DNA of 12,673 bases from an uncultured Bacillota bacterium (GCA_902766525.1 CACXDX010000097.1:1-12673), one strand, 5' to 3'. Counted from the stretch's first letter, positions 1-7,082 are shown. The notes: generated by a model not told the origin, from the letters alone. Program-made: numbers and translations.

Positions 1-542
1 ATCTTGCGCAGCGCTTCTTTTTTTCGTTCCCGATATTTGACCACACCGGCGGTCTCCTCAACGATGGCGCGGCGGTCTTCGGGACGGGAATCGATGATCT
101 CGGAGATCCGCCCCTGACCGATGACGGCGTACCCGTCGCCGCCGATACCGCTGTCGGCAAAGAGATGATGGATATCCTTTAAACGGACGTAACTGCCGTT
201 GATCAGATATTCCCCTTCCCCGGAACGGTAGAGCCGGCGGGTCACCCGCACTTCGCTGAAATCGATGTCGAGGGCGCGGTCGCTGTTGTCGAGGACGATG
301 CTGATCTCGGCGACGCCCAAAGGTTTGCGGTTTTTGGTGCCGCTGAAAATAACGTCGGGCATCTTATGGCCGCGCAGCGTTTTCGCGCTCTGTTCCCCGA
401 GCACCCATTGAATGGCTTCGACGATATTGCTTTTGCCGGAACCGTTGGGACCGACGATGGCGGAAATACCGGGGCTCAATTCAATTTTCGTTTTATCGGC
501 AAAGGATTTAAATCCCTGCAGTTCCAATGATTTTAAATACAA
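1..542 (-). CDS. smc: Chromosome segregation ATPase SMC, N-terminal part (cut by window edge)
   Basis: SMC is the core ATPase of the bacterial condensin complex (with ScpA and ScpB), which compacts and separates chromosomes. About 180 residues of the N-terminal head are visible. The start fits the usual opening of the family (YLKSLELQGFKSFADKT). Walker A GPNGSGKS is at residues 31-38, followed by GEQSAKTLRG, in which Arg57 matches the arginine finger position. A GQGRISEII stretch and the EETAGVVKYRERKK segment lead into the coiled coil, which lies outside the window with the C-terminal head. The start is a TTG codon. I chose it because the family alignment begins there and AAAGGA lies 12 bases upstream; no in-frame ATG is close. 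It overlaps the end of the radical SAM gene by 10 bases, so the two are probably translationally coupled. The identification is very secure. Confidence 0.95.
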   Translation of the reverse strand, partial: MYLKSLELQGFKSFADKTKIELSPGISAIVGPNGSGKSNIVEAIQWVLGEQSAKTLRGHKMPDVIFSGTKNRKPLGVAEISIVLDNSDRALDIDFSEVRVTRRLYRSGEGEYLINGSYVRLKDIHHLFADSGIGGDGYAVIGQGRISEIIDSRPEDRRAIVEETAGVVKYRERKKEALRK

Positions 543-1612
543 AAGTCTGATCGATCCTTTTTCGTATAGTATGTCAGAAAATCTTCCTCGGACAAGACGT
601 CGAGAAATACATCGTGCTTTTTCTTCTCGGCGGGAGTCAGGGCGATGGTACCCGCGGGCAGTTTCCCCTCACCGATGCTGATTTCGCGCTTTTCCCGTAA
701 GGCGGCGATATTGCCGCCGCCGTCACCGAAGAGCAGCGGCAGATCGGCTTTGGGCGCGGCGATCCGCAGCGATTCCCCGTCATGATTTTCAAGCAGCGCT
801 TCCATCTGGCAAAGCTTCAGCCTGCAGCGGACGAGATGACCGAAACCGGGATGAAAGGGCCCGGCAACAAGTTCGTCACTGCCGAAACGAATTTCGGCGG
901 TAGGCTGCAGCCCCATGCGGATCACCGGGATCCGCGCCCGCCGGAAGAGCGCGTACATCGAGGCGGTGACGGCGACGGCCTCCTTCAGCGACAGCGGCCG
1001 GTAGCTTCCCTCCCGAACCATCGTCTCAAGCATCGTCCCTTTCAGGACGAGCGTCGGATAGATCCGGGCCAGCCGCGGCTTTAAGGGTAAAAGTTTCAGC
1101 ACCGAAGCGATATCTTTTTCCCGGCTGTCTCCGGGGAGCCCGATCATGAGCTGAGCGCCCCAGGGCAGCCCCGCCCGGCGCAGCGCGTCGACGGCGCGGT
1201 AAACCGTTTCTTCGTCACAACCTCTGCCGGCAGCTTCGAGCACCTCGTCGTCGAGAGATTCGATGCCCAGCTCCACCAGATCAACACCGTAAGAGAGAAG
1301 TTCCGAAGCGATCCCTTCATCTATATAAGACGGATGGGTCGAAAGGCGGATCGCCTTGACGCGCCCCCTCTCCTTCAGATCGTGAGCAAAGCGCAGATAG
1401 GCGAGTCTCTCTTCCTCCCTCAGCGCCGTAAAGGTGCCGCCGTAAAAGGCGAGTTCCGTATCGGGATCGAGATCTTCGGGGATCAGCGCGGCAAGTTCCG
1501 CCGCAGAAGGCAGGCGGCTCACACCGCTGATGGTATGCTGGTCGCAGAAGACACAGCGCCTGCGGCAGCCGCCGTTGGGGATGAAAACGGGGAAGATCTT
1601 ATTTTTTGCCAT
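533..1612 (-). CDS. Radical SAM protein, Elp3-like, of the smc-rnc neighbourhood
   Basis: This is a 359-residue radical SAM enzyme. The 4Fe-4S/SAM cluster motif CxxxCxxC is at Cys16, Cys20 and Cys23 (GGCRRRCVFC). It is followed by FYGGTFTAL (about 57-64), a STHPSYID segment (about 91-98), the GIESLDDEVL strand (about 116-125) and MIGLPGDS (about 156-163). Together these give the order of an Elp3/coproporphyrinogen-oxidase-like radical SAM barrel. The C-terminal half has GLQPT and AGPFHPGFGHLV, which I recognise from clostridial homologues encoded beside rnc and smc. No acetyltransferase domain of true Elp3 is present, and no substrate is known to me; tRNA modification would be a guess. The ATG has AAAGGA 8 bases upstream, inside the end of rnc, which it overlaps by 14 bases. 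Family is secure, function is open. Confidence 0.9.
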   Translation of the reverse strand: MAKNKIFPVFIPNGGCRRRCVFCDQHTISGVSRLPSAAELAALIPEDLDPDTELAFYGGTFTALREEERLAYLRFAHDLKERGRVKAIRLSTHPSYIDEGIASELLSYGVDLVELGIESLDDEVLEAAGRGCDEETVYRAVDALRRAGLPWGAQLMIGLPGDSREKDIASVLKLLPLKPRLARIYPTLVLKGTMLETMVREGSYRPLSLKEAVAVTASMYALFRRARIPVIRMGLQPTAEIRFGSDELVAGPFHPGFGHLVRCRLKLCQMEALLENHDGESLRIAAPKADLPLLFGDGGGNIAALREKREISIGEGKLPAGTIALTPAEKKKHDVFLDVLSEEDFLTYYTKKDRSDFCI

Positions 1613-2306
1613 GCGGATCTTCCTTTAAGAAGGCCAGCCCTTCTTTGGCCGCGTTCTTTTCCGCCGCTTTTTTCGTCTTGCCGCTGCCCTTGCCGATCAC
1701 CCGACCGTCGTAGCGAACGACGGCGGTGAAAACGCGCAGATGAGGCGGACCGGATTCCTCAACGATCTCATAACGGACATTTTCCGAATGACATCGCTGA
1801 ACGTATTCCTGAAGCTCGGTTTTATAATCACAGATCACTTCTTCTTGATCATCTCGGGGTTTTTCCAAACCGGCAAAATAATGAAGAACAAATTTCTCCG
1901 CCCGTTCCAGACCGAAGGAAAGATAGATCGCCGCGATCAGCGCTTCCATGGCGTCGGCCAGCGTCGAGGGGCGATTCCTGCCGCCGTCCTTTTCCTCACC
2001 TTTGCCGAGGAGAAGGACTTCGTCAAGGCCGATCTCCTTGGCCACCCGCGCCAGCGTCGGTTCTTTGGCGAGATAAGAACGGTTTTGGGTCAGTTCCCCT
2101 TCCTGCCATTTGGGATATTCGGAAAAGAGATATTCGCCGATGATCAGACCGAGCACGGCGTCGCCGAGAAATTCCAGACGCTGATTGTTGCGCTTGCCTT
2201 CATAATCATAGGAAGGATGCATCAAAGCCGTTTCCAGCAGATCATGACGGATGCCTTTGATGCCCCATTCCTCTGTCTTTTTGTGAAGCAGTTTTTGATA
2301 TTCCAT
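1599..2306 (-). CDS. rnc: Ribonuclease III
   Basis: RNase III cuts double-stranded RNA, for example in maturation of 16S and 23S rRNA precursors. With the chosen start the protein is 235 residues, normal for the family. The N-terminal endonuclease domain has the signature NQRLEFLGDAVLGL (about 41-54), with the catalytic acids Glu45 and Asp49, and LADAMEALIAAIY with Asp118 and Glu121. Position 42 is Gln where E. coli has Glu38; this is a peripheral site. The C-terminal double-stranded-RNA-binding domain spans roughly residues 160-230 and ends in GSGKTKKAAEKNAAKEGL. An upstream in-frame ATG at 2336 would add ten residues but lies inside acpP. The ATG at 2306 is one base after the acpP stop, which suggests translational coupling. 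Neither start has a clear Shine-Dalgarno, so the start is the uncertain part. Confidence 0.95.
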   Translation of the reverse strand: MEYQKLLHKKTEEWGIKGIRHDLLETALMHPSYDYEGKRNNQRLEFLGDAVLGLIIGEYLFSEYPKWQEGELTQNRSYLAKEPTLARVAKEIGLDEVLLLGKGEEKDGGRNRPSTLADAMEALIAAIYLSFGLERAEKFVLHYFAGLEKPRDDQEEVICDYKTELQEYVQRCHSENVRYEIVEESGPPHLRVFTAVVRYDGRVIGKGSGKTKKAAEKNAAKEGLAFLKEDPHGKK

Positions 2307-2307
2307 A

Positions 2308-2550
2308 TTACTTGGCCAAAACGAGTTTTTCAACATAGGCGATGGCGTCGCCGGCGGAATGGATATCCAAAAGCGCGTCGTCGGGAATGCTGATATCGAA
2401 GCTGCGTTCGATGTTGGTCACAACTTCCAGCAGATCGAGGGAATCGATCTCCAATTCCTCGAAGCTGGCTTCGGGATCGATAACGAGATCATCTTCGAGC
2501 TGCAGCGTATCCGTAAAAATCTCCATGATCTTTTTTTCAATGTCCGACAT
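2308..2550 (-). CDS. acpP: Acyl carrier protein
   Basis: This is an 80-residue acidic acyl carrier protein, the soluble carrier of growing fatty acyl chains. The phosphopantetheine attachment motif is EIDSLDLLEV, with Ser37 as the modified residue. The four-helix pattern and the end GDAIAYVEKL are typical. The start is set by the ATG at 2550 with AGAGGT about 7 bases upstream; the reading frame is open further upstream only because it runs antisense-free through plsX. It begins 4 bases after the plsX stop, so its ribosome binding site lies in the end of plsX. PlsX consumes acyl-ACP, which makes the pairing functional. The fab genes (fabD, fabG, fabF, fabH) that often sit between plsX and acpP or just after acpP are not here. 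Confidence 0.97.
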   Translation of the reverse strand: MSDIEKKIMEIFTDTLQLEDDLVIDPEASFEELEIDSLDLLEVVTNIERSFDISIPDDALLDIHSAGDAIAYVEKLVLAK

Positions 2551-2554
2551 GTCT

Positions 2555-3592
2555 TTACCTCTTTCTTTCAATTTTTTCCATGATCGTATTGAGCGTACTC
2601 TTTTTCCCTTTATATGCCGCGACCTCACGGCTGAGTACATCGATGAAATCCTGTTTAACGAAACCCACGGCGCCTTTGATGCCGTTGCGCACGGCTTCCG
2701 CCTTGGAGCTGCCGTGACAGACCAGAGAAATACCGCGAATGCCCAAAAGGGGCATGCCGCCGACGGTACTGTAATCAAAGCGCTTGGCAATGGCTTTGAG
2801 ACCGGGTTTGACCAAAGCGGCGCCGAGCTTGCGGGAAGTCGTCGCGGTGATCTCTTCCTTGATCAGATGAAACAGCCCCATGGCAACGCCTTCGGTCACC
2901 TTCATCACCACATTGCCGGTGAAGCCGTCGGTGACGAGCACGTCGAAATTGCCTTCCATGATGTCGCGGCCTTCGATGTTGCCTTTAAAATTCAGAAATT
3001 CGCTTTCACTGAGCAGACGATGGGTCTCCCGCACCACGGCATTGCCTTTGTGAGCTTCGCTGCCGTTGGAAAGGAGCACCACCTCGGGACGGTCGACCCC
3101 GGAGATCATCCGGTAATAAGCATTCCCCAAAACGGCAAAATCCATGAGATTGGAAGCGTCGGCGTCGGCGACGGCGCCGCTGTCGAGCATCAGCTTTTCC
3201 CCGTTCAGCGTGGGAAAAGGCACGACGATGGCGGGACGTTTCACGCCCTTGATGCGGCCGATCAGCAAAACGGCGGCGCCGAGCTGGGCCGCGGTGGAAC
3301 CGCAGGAGACAACGGCGGCGGCGCGATGATCGGCAACGGCCTCGGTGGCCAGATAGATCGAGGAATCCTTCTTTTTGCGCAGATTTTCCACGGATTCATC
3401 CATGGCCATCACAGATCGCGAGACGACCTTTTCAATGCGTGGATCCTCATCGGGGAAATATTTTGCCAGCGCTTCCTCGCTGCCGACGATCAACAGCTCA
3501 AGTTCGGGGTCATCGGCCAGGGCGAGTTTCGCGCCTGCGGCGATCTCCTCGGGAGCATGATCTCCGCCCATAAGATCAAGGGCAATTTTCAT
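2555..3592 (-). CDS. plsX: Phosphate acyltransferase PlsX (acyl-ACP to acyl-phosphate)
   Basis: PlsX turns acyl-ACP into acyl-phosphate, the acyl donor for PlsY in the first step of phospholipid synthesis. It acts at the inner face of the membrane. The protein is 345 residues, the usual size. Recognisable blocks are the N-terminal MKIALDLMGGDHAPEE, MAMDESVENLRKKKDSS, GNIEGRDI, VTDGFTGNVVMKVTEG and GGMPLLGIRG followed by HGSS. Two blocks depart from the common sequence: SCGSTAA where SAGNTGA or SAGSTGA is usual, and LDSGAVADAD where LDVGANVD is usual. The ATG at 3592 has a purine-rich AAGGAAGGATGG run upstream and starts exactly where the family starts; an upstream in-frame ATG (3658) gives a non-homologous extension. 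It is the first gene of plsX-acpP-rnc-radical SAM-smc. No FapR gene is adjacent. Confidence 0.95.
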   Translation of the reverse strand: MKIALDLMGGDHAPEEIAAGAKLALADDPELELLIVGSEEALAKYFPDEDPRIEKVVSRSVMAMDESVENLRKKKDSSIYLATEAVADHRAAAVVSCGSTAAQLGAAVLLIGRIKGVKRPAIVVPFPTLNGEKLMLDSGAVADADASNLMDFAVLGNAYYRMISGVDRPEVVLLSNGSEAHKGNAVVRETHRLLSESEFLNFKGNIEGRDIMEGNFDVLVTDGFTGNVVMKVTEGVAMGLFHLIKEEITATTSRKLGAALVKPGLKAIAKRFDYSTVGGMPLLGIRGISLVCHGSSKAEAVRNGIKGAVGFVKQDFIDVLSREVAAYKGKKSTLNTIMEKIERKR

Positions 3593-3675
3593 GGTATCCC
3601 ACCATCCTTCCTTCTCTTCTCGAAAAACAAAGTACTTAACGGCACACCTCGGGAGCATGCCGTTGCTTCCGGCTG

Positions 3676-3711
3676 AAAAAACGCGCCTCGTTCCGAAAGA
3701 AGAGGCGCGTT
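3676..3711 (-). terminator. Intrinsic terminator of the yceD-rpmF unit
   Basis: Read on the minus strand, a perfect 10-bp stem AACGCGCCTC / GAGGCGCGTT encloses a 12-base loop, and six T residues follow directly. It starts 8 bases after the rpmF stop codon. It should end the yceD-rpmF transcript before plsX, so plsX would need its own promoter in 3593-3675. I could not find a convincing one there. Confidence 0.85.
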
Positions 3712-3718
3712 CCGTGTT

Positions 3719-3901
3719 TTATTTTGCGGCAGCTTTGACTACCTCTTGTCCTTTATAGTATCCGCATTCGGGACAAGCCGCGTGCGGACGTTTCAACGCG
3801 TGGCATTGAGGACATCTGGACAGACCGGGCATTTTGAGTTTATCTTCGCCGCGGCGCTGTCTCTTATTGGACTTGGACATTTTTCCTTTCGGTACACCCA
3901 T
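3719..3901 (-). CDS. rpmF: 50S ribosomal protein L32 (bL32), zinc-binding form
   Basis: This is a 60-residue protein of the large ribosomal subunit. The start MGVPKGKMSKSNKRQRR matches the basic N-terminus of L32. The zinc ribbon is complete, CPQC at Cys30/Cys33 and CPEC at Cys43/Cys46, so this is the zinc-containing paralogue type. The ATG has AAGGGGTGG about 7 bases upstream. It follows yceD by 21 bases, the widely conserved yceD-rpmF pair, and is followed by a strong terminator. Confidence 0.97.
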   Translation of the reverse strand: MGVPKGKMSKSNKRQRRGEDKLKMPGLSRCPQCHALKRPHAACPECGYYKGQEVVKAAAK

Positions 3902-3922
3902 GGTTTTCCACCCCTTTCTGCA

Positions 3923-4450
3923 TCAACCCTTATCCAGCAAATCAGCCAAAACCGCCAAACGAGGGTCAATGGGTGATTTATCACAAGAGCATTCTTTTTC
4001 GTTCAAATTGGCACCGCATTGCGGGCAGAGACCTTTGCAGTCCCGCCGGCAAAGGGTTTTCATCGGCTTATTCAGATAGATACACTGTTCCGCGAAGGGA
4101 AAGAGATCGATCTCATCGCCTGAGAAGAAATGAATATCCGCTTCCCCATCTTGATCTTCCTCGCCGCAGATCTCGGCGACGTTGCTGAAATCCTCGGCAA
4201 AATCACAATGAAGCGGGAGGGAAACTTCTTCCCCGCAGCGATCGCAGTTTTCACGGAGCACCGCGTCAACGCTGCCCTCGATATGGATCACGCGATCTTT
4301 ATGCTCCGCCTTGCCCTCGAAAACGAGGCCTTCCTCCGCAAGCCTCAGCGTACAGCTTTCGGGAAGATCATCCTGTTTGAGCTGCTCATGGAGAGAGAGG
4401 ACGGCGCCGTCGACATTCTTCAGTTTATCGACGCGGCAAACGAGAATCAT
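3923..4450 (-). CDS. yceD: YceD/DUF177 family protein, cysteine-rich
   Basis: This is a 175-residue protein of the YceD (DUF177) family, nearly always encoded just upstream of rpmF and linked in the literature to 23S rRNA accumulation or large-subunit assembly. Visible marks are CDRC (Cys69, Cys72) in the middle and a C-terminal cluster with Cys138, Cys142, Cys145, Cys154 and Cys156 (CKGLCPQCGANL ... CSC). The family ending SPIDPRLAVLADLL follows. The cysteines look like a metal-binding knuckle. The ATG at 4450 has only a weak GAAGAA purine run; two other ATGs just upstream are out of frame. The promoter is 24-60 bases upstream, so the leader is short. The biochemical role is not established. 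Confidence 0.9.
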   Translation of the reverse strand: MILVCRVDKLKNVDGAVLSLHEQLKQDDLPESCTLRLAEEGLVFEGKAEHKDRVIHIEGSVDAVLRENCDRCGEEVSLPLHCDFAEDFSNVAEICGEEDQDGEADIHFFSGDEIDLFPFAEQCIYLNKPMKTLCRRDCKGLCPQCGANLNEKECSCDKSPIDPRLAVLADLLDKG

Positions 4451-4480
4451 CGGGGCATTTCTTCTTTCATCGTAGAATAA

Positions 4481-4509
4481 ATTATATAAAAGTGATCAAA
4501 CGATGTCAA
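4481..4509 (-). promoter_or_regulatory. Perfect consensus sigma-A promoter of yceD-rpmF
   Basis: On the minus strand TTGACA (4504-4509) is followed by exactly 17 bases and TATAAT (4481-4486). All twelve positions match the consensus. It begins 3 bases after the ackA stop codon, and the predicted transcript would start near 4474, about 24 bases before the yceD ATG. It makes yceD-rpmF independent of ackA transcription. Confidence 0.9.
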
Positions 4510-4512
4510 GCT

Positions 4513-5703
4513 TTATTTGGTGATCAGTTCCAGCGTGTCTCTGGCGATGGCCAGTTCTTCGTTGGTCGGGATCAGGAAAGCCTTGATCTTCGAATCCGGC
4601 GCGGTGATGCATCTTTCTTCGCCGCGGCAGTTGTTGGCTTCTTCGTCGACTTTCACGCCGAGGAAGGAAAGGGATTCGAGGATGGCTTTTCTGGCGGCGA
4701 TGGAGTTTTCACCGATACCGGCGGTGAAGACGATGGCATCGAGACCGCCCATGGCGACCATGTAGGCGCCGATGTATTTTTCCACGCCGTAATAGAGCAT
4801 ATCAATGGCTTTCTGAGCCAGTTCATTGCCTTCGGCGGCGGCGTTTTCAACTTCTCTGAGGTCGCTGGAAACACCGGAAACACCGAGGAGACCGCATTTC
4901 TTATTGAGATAGTTGGCCATATCTTCGGCTTTGACAACACCGTTGTCGATGAGATAGGTCACGGCGGAAGCGTCGATGTCACCGCATCTGGTGCCCATCA
5001 GGACGCCGGCGAGAGGCGTAAAGCCCATGGAGGTGTCGATGCATTTTCCGGCATCGACAGCGGTCACGGAGGAACCGTTGCCGAGGTGGCACGTTACGAT
5101 CTTGGCATTTTCGTTGCCGAGAAGTTCATAAGCTCTCTTGGAAACGTAACGATGGGAGGTGCCATGAGCGCCGTAGCGGCGGATCTTATATTTTTCCGCG
5201 ACGTCGGATTCGATGCCGTAGGTATAAGCCTTCGGGGGCATGGTCAGATGGAAGGACGTATCGAAAACGGTGACCATCGGAGTGCCGGGCATCAGCTTCT
5301 GGCAGGCGCGCATACCCATAACGTGAGCGGGATTATGAAGCGGAGCCATGGCAAAGGTCGTTTCCATATCTTTAATGACAGCTTCGTCGGTGATGATGGA
5401 CTGAGGGAAGAGCGCGCCGCCGTTAACGTAACGATGGCCGACGCCGCCGATTTCACTCAGATCGCCGATCACGCCGTGATCTTTGTCAACGAGAGCGTCA
5501 AAGACCATTTTGATGGCGACGTCATGGTTTTCGATATCGGCTTTGACTTCGTATTTGTCTTTACCGGTGGGTTTGTGGGAAAGCAGAGAATCGGGGATAC
5601 CGATGCGATCCACAAGACCTTTGGCCATGACGCTTTCGTCTTCCATATCGATGAGCTGATACTTCAACGAAGAGCTGCCGCAGTTGAGAACTAAAATCTT
5701 CAT
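4513..5703 (-). CDS. ackA: Acetate kinase
   Basis: Acetate kinase interconverts acetyl-phosphate + ADP and acetate + ATP, the ATP-yielding step of acetogenic fermentation. The length of 396 residues is standard. Family active-site residues are all present: Asn7, Ser10, Ser12 and Lys14 in LNCGSSSLK; Arg91; His123 in PLHNPAH; Asp148 in FDTSFH; His180 in AHGTSHRYVS; Arg239 in MGTRCGDID; and Glu383 in TNEE. The phosphate loops HLGNGSS (206-212) and FTAGIGENS (326-334) are intact. One variation is HRYVNGG where HRVVHGG is common. The ATG has a strong GGAGGT 8 bases upstream. No pta gene is adjacent. The gene stands alone between its own AT-rich upstream region and the yceD promoter. Confidence 0.98.
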   Translation of the reverse strand: MKILVLNCGSSSLKYQLIDMEDESVMAKGLVDRIGIPDSLLSHKPTGKDKYEVKADIENHDVAIKMVFDALVDKDHGVIGDLSEIGGVGHRYVNGGALFPQSIITDEAVIKDMETTFAMAPLHNPAHVMGMRACQKLMPGTPMVTVFDTSFHLTMPPKAYTYGIESDVAEKYKIRRYGAHGTSHRYVSKRAYELLGNENAKIVTCHLGNGSSVTAVDAGKCIDTSMGFTPLAGVLMGTRCGDIDASAVTYLIDNGVVKAEDMANYLNKKCGLLGVSGVSSDLREVENAAAEGNELAQKAIDMLYYGVEKYIGAYMVAMGGLDAIVFTAGIGENSIAARKAILESLSFLGVKVDEEANNCRGEERCITAPDSKIKAFLIPTNEELAIARDTLELITK

Positions 5704-5864
5704 GTAAGTTTACCTCCGTAACGGTTCGCGTTTCGTCTATATTAAGAAACGCAAAAATATGCTTTTTTGTCAAAAACAAGCTGTCTTTTCCTTCATTATA
5801 AAAGAAAAACACAATTTGTCTTTTTTGACCTTAGATTACTATTATATATCAATAAGGGGGTCAA
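5704..5864. promoter_or_regulatory. Divergent ackA / ylbJ control region
   Basis: This 161-base AT-rich gap lies between two divergent genes. For ackA (minus) the best promoter is AAGACA (5817-5822), 16 bases, TATAAT (5795-5800), giving a leader of about 85 bases. A second minus-strand TATAAT is at 5841-5846. For ylbJ (plus) a weak TTGTCT (5816-5821), 18 bases, TATTAT (5840-5845) can be read. I see no convincing sigma-E type site, although ylbJ is mother-cell specific in Bacillus. The ylbJ ATG has AAGGGGG just upstream (5854-5860). The ackA leader holds the inverted repeat listed separately and an imperfect palindrome at 5761-5781. Confidence 0.5.
5728..5752. repeat. 7-bp perfect inverted repeat in the ackA leader
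   Basis: GCGTTTC (5728-5734) and GAAACGC (5746-5752) are separated by 11 bases and lie 25-49 bases upstream of the ackA ATG. No T-run follows on either strand, so it does not look like a terminator. It could be an operator or an RNA hairpin in the ackA leader. Confidence 0.45.
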
Positions 5865-7082
5865 ATGCAAGGATTTTTTATTTTATCTTTGTTCGTTTTA
5901 TTTCTCTTTTTCCTGATCTGCCCGGAGGTCGTCTTCTCCGCCGCCCAAGAGGCTCTTAAGGTCTGGAGCACAACGCTTGTACCTGCGCTCTTCCCCTTTA
6001 TCCTCTTCAACAACGTCCTTGCCGCCGTCGGCGGCGTGCGTCTGGCCGGCGAGCTTTTCAACCCGCTCATCCGCCGGCTGCTGAAACTCCCCGGCGAAGC
6101 CGGTTTCGTCCTCGTCACGGGCTATGCTTCGGGAGTACCGGTCAGCGCCGCGCTGATCGCCTCGATGTACCGGCAAAAGACCCTTTCAAAAAGAGAAGCC
6201 GAACGCTTGCTGCCCTTCGCCGCCAACGTCTCTCCGCTTTTTCTGCTTTCGGCGGTGGCCTGCGGACTCTTTCACGATCCCTCTCTCGGACCCGCTCTGG
6301 CCGGCATCCATTACGGCAGCAATCTCCTGCTCACGCTCGTCGTCTGCCGGGTTTTCCCCCTCGCCGACGCTACGCTTTATAAAAAAAGCAAAAGAGAAAA
6401 GATCGATCCGGCCAACGCGGCCATGCTCGAAGACGCCGTTTTGGCCGCCGGCCGCACTCTCGTCCTCATCGGCGGCATCGTCACCGTTTTTTTCATCCTC
6501 ATCGCCGTCGTTGAGAAGACCGGCGTTTTTTCGCTGCTCTGTCACGCTTTCAACATCTCCGCGGAAACAGAGCGCCTTCTCTCCGGCCTTGTCTGCGGCC
6601 TCGCCGAGATCACCGCCGGCGCGGTCCGTCTCGGTGAAGGGCCGCCGAACACCGTCGCTTTCGCGGTGCTGTCCGCCGTTTTCGCCTTCGGCGGCCTTTC
6701 CGCCGCCGCTCAGATCGGCGCCGCGATCAAAGATACCGATCTCTCCCTGCATTTTTATTTCCGCTGCAAGATCAGCCAGGGACTCCTGGCTTTCTGCGGC
6801 GCGGCGGCGCTCTTTACATTTCATCCGTCCTCATCGGCCCAAGCCGCGGCGGCGCTTTTTTTCAACGCCGGAAAAACAACAGAGACCCCCTTTTGCTGTG
6901 GGGATCTCGCTGATTTTGCGCATAGTTATCCTGTGATCGCAGTTTTTTTCGTCGGAATCATCCTTTATGACCTGCTTATCGTAAGGGCAGTATTGAAGAT
7001 CAGTCGTTGTCCTTGGGACGGGCGGAAGAGGCGCCGGATTTTTTCGCCGTATTCAGGCGGATCTCATCGCGGCTCTTCTTGA
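5865..7082 (+). CDS. ylbJ: Sporulation integral membrane protein YlbJ
   Basis: YlbJ is a polytopic membrane protein of the nucleoside-recognition/gate superfamily, needed for normal spore cortex or coat formation in Bacillus; its transported substrate is unknown to me. The 405 residues fit the family length of about 400. Likely membrane segments lie near residues 2-25, 34-56, 78-100, 115-136, 144-166, 197-219, 238-256, 263-289, 305-320 and 356-377. The conserved core is visible: SGVPVSAALIASMY (89-102) and EAERLLPFAANVSPLFLLSAV (111-131). The ATG is preceded by AAGGGGG. The last 27 codons, an Arg- and Ser-rich tail after the final helix, run antisense into the neighbouring coiled-coil gene (83 bases overlap). 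A terminator-like hairpin for that neighbour lies in the coding sequence at 6872-6908. Confidence 0.88.
   Translation: MQGFFILSLFVLFLFFLICPEVVFSAAQEALKVWSTTLVPALFPFILFNNVLAAVGGVRLAGELFNPLIRRLLKLPGEAGFVLVTGYASGVPVSAALIASMYRQKTLSKREAERLLPFAANVSPLFLLSAVACGLFHDPSLGPALAGIHYGSNLLLTLVVCRVFPLADATLYKKSKREKIDPANAAMLEDAVLAAGRTLVLIGGIVTVFFILIAVVEKTGVFSLLCHAFNISAETERLLSGLVCGLAEITAGAVRLGEGPPNTVAFAVLSAVFAFGGLSAAAQIGAAIKDTDLSLHFYFRCKISQGLLAFCGAAALFTFHPSSSAQAAAALFFNAGKTTETPFCCGDLADFAHSYPVIAVFFVGIILYDLLIVRAVLKISRCPWDGRKRRRIFSPYSGGSHRGSS
6872..6908 (-). terminator. Probable terminator of rsmD-coiled-coil unit, inside ylbJ coding sequence
   Basis: On the minus strand GAGA-T-CCCC (6908-6900) pairs with GGGGTCTC (6889-6882), with one bulged base and an 11-base loop, followed by TGTTG and five T residues. 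It lies about 90 bases after the stop codon of the coiled-coil gene. It is antisense to the end of ylbJ. The stem is GC-rich, but the T-run begins five bases after it, so strength is uncertain. Confidence 0.5.

Noticed and set aside
3640..3660. Imperfect palindrome (GGCA ... TGCC) upstream of plsX as a possible FapR-like operator
   Set aside because: Only scattered pairs with a two-base centre, and it does not match the known FapR site; too weak to call.
2342..3676. Long plus-strand open frame (444 codons) opposite plsX and acpP
   Set aside because: It is the antisense shadow of two clearly homologous minus-strand genes; the translation is low-complexity Gly/His/Asp-rich with no domain.
4492..5694. 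Long plus-strand open frame (400 codons) opposite ackA
   Set aside because: Exact antisense of acetate kinase, which has every active-site residue; no independent ribosome binding site or motif.
6186..6824. Minus-strand open frame of 212 codons inside ylbJ
   Set aside because: Antisense shadow in GC-rich coding sequence; composition (Gly/Glu/Asp/Arg) is typical of a mirrored hydrophobic membrane gene.
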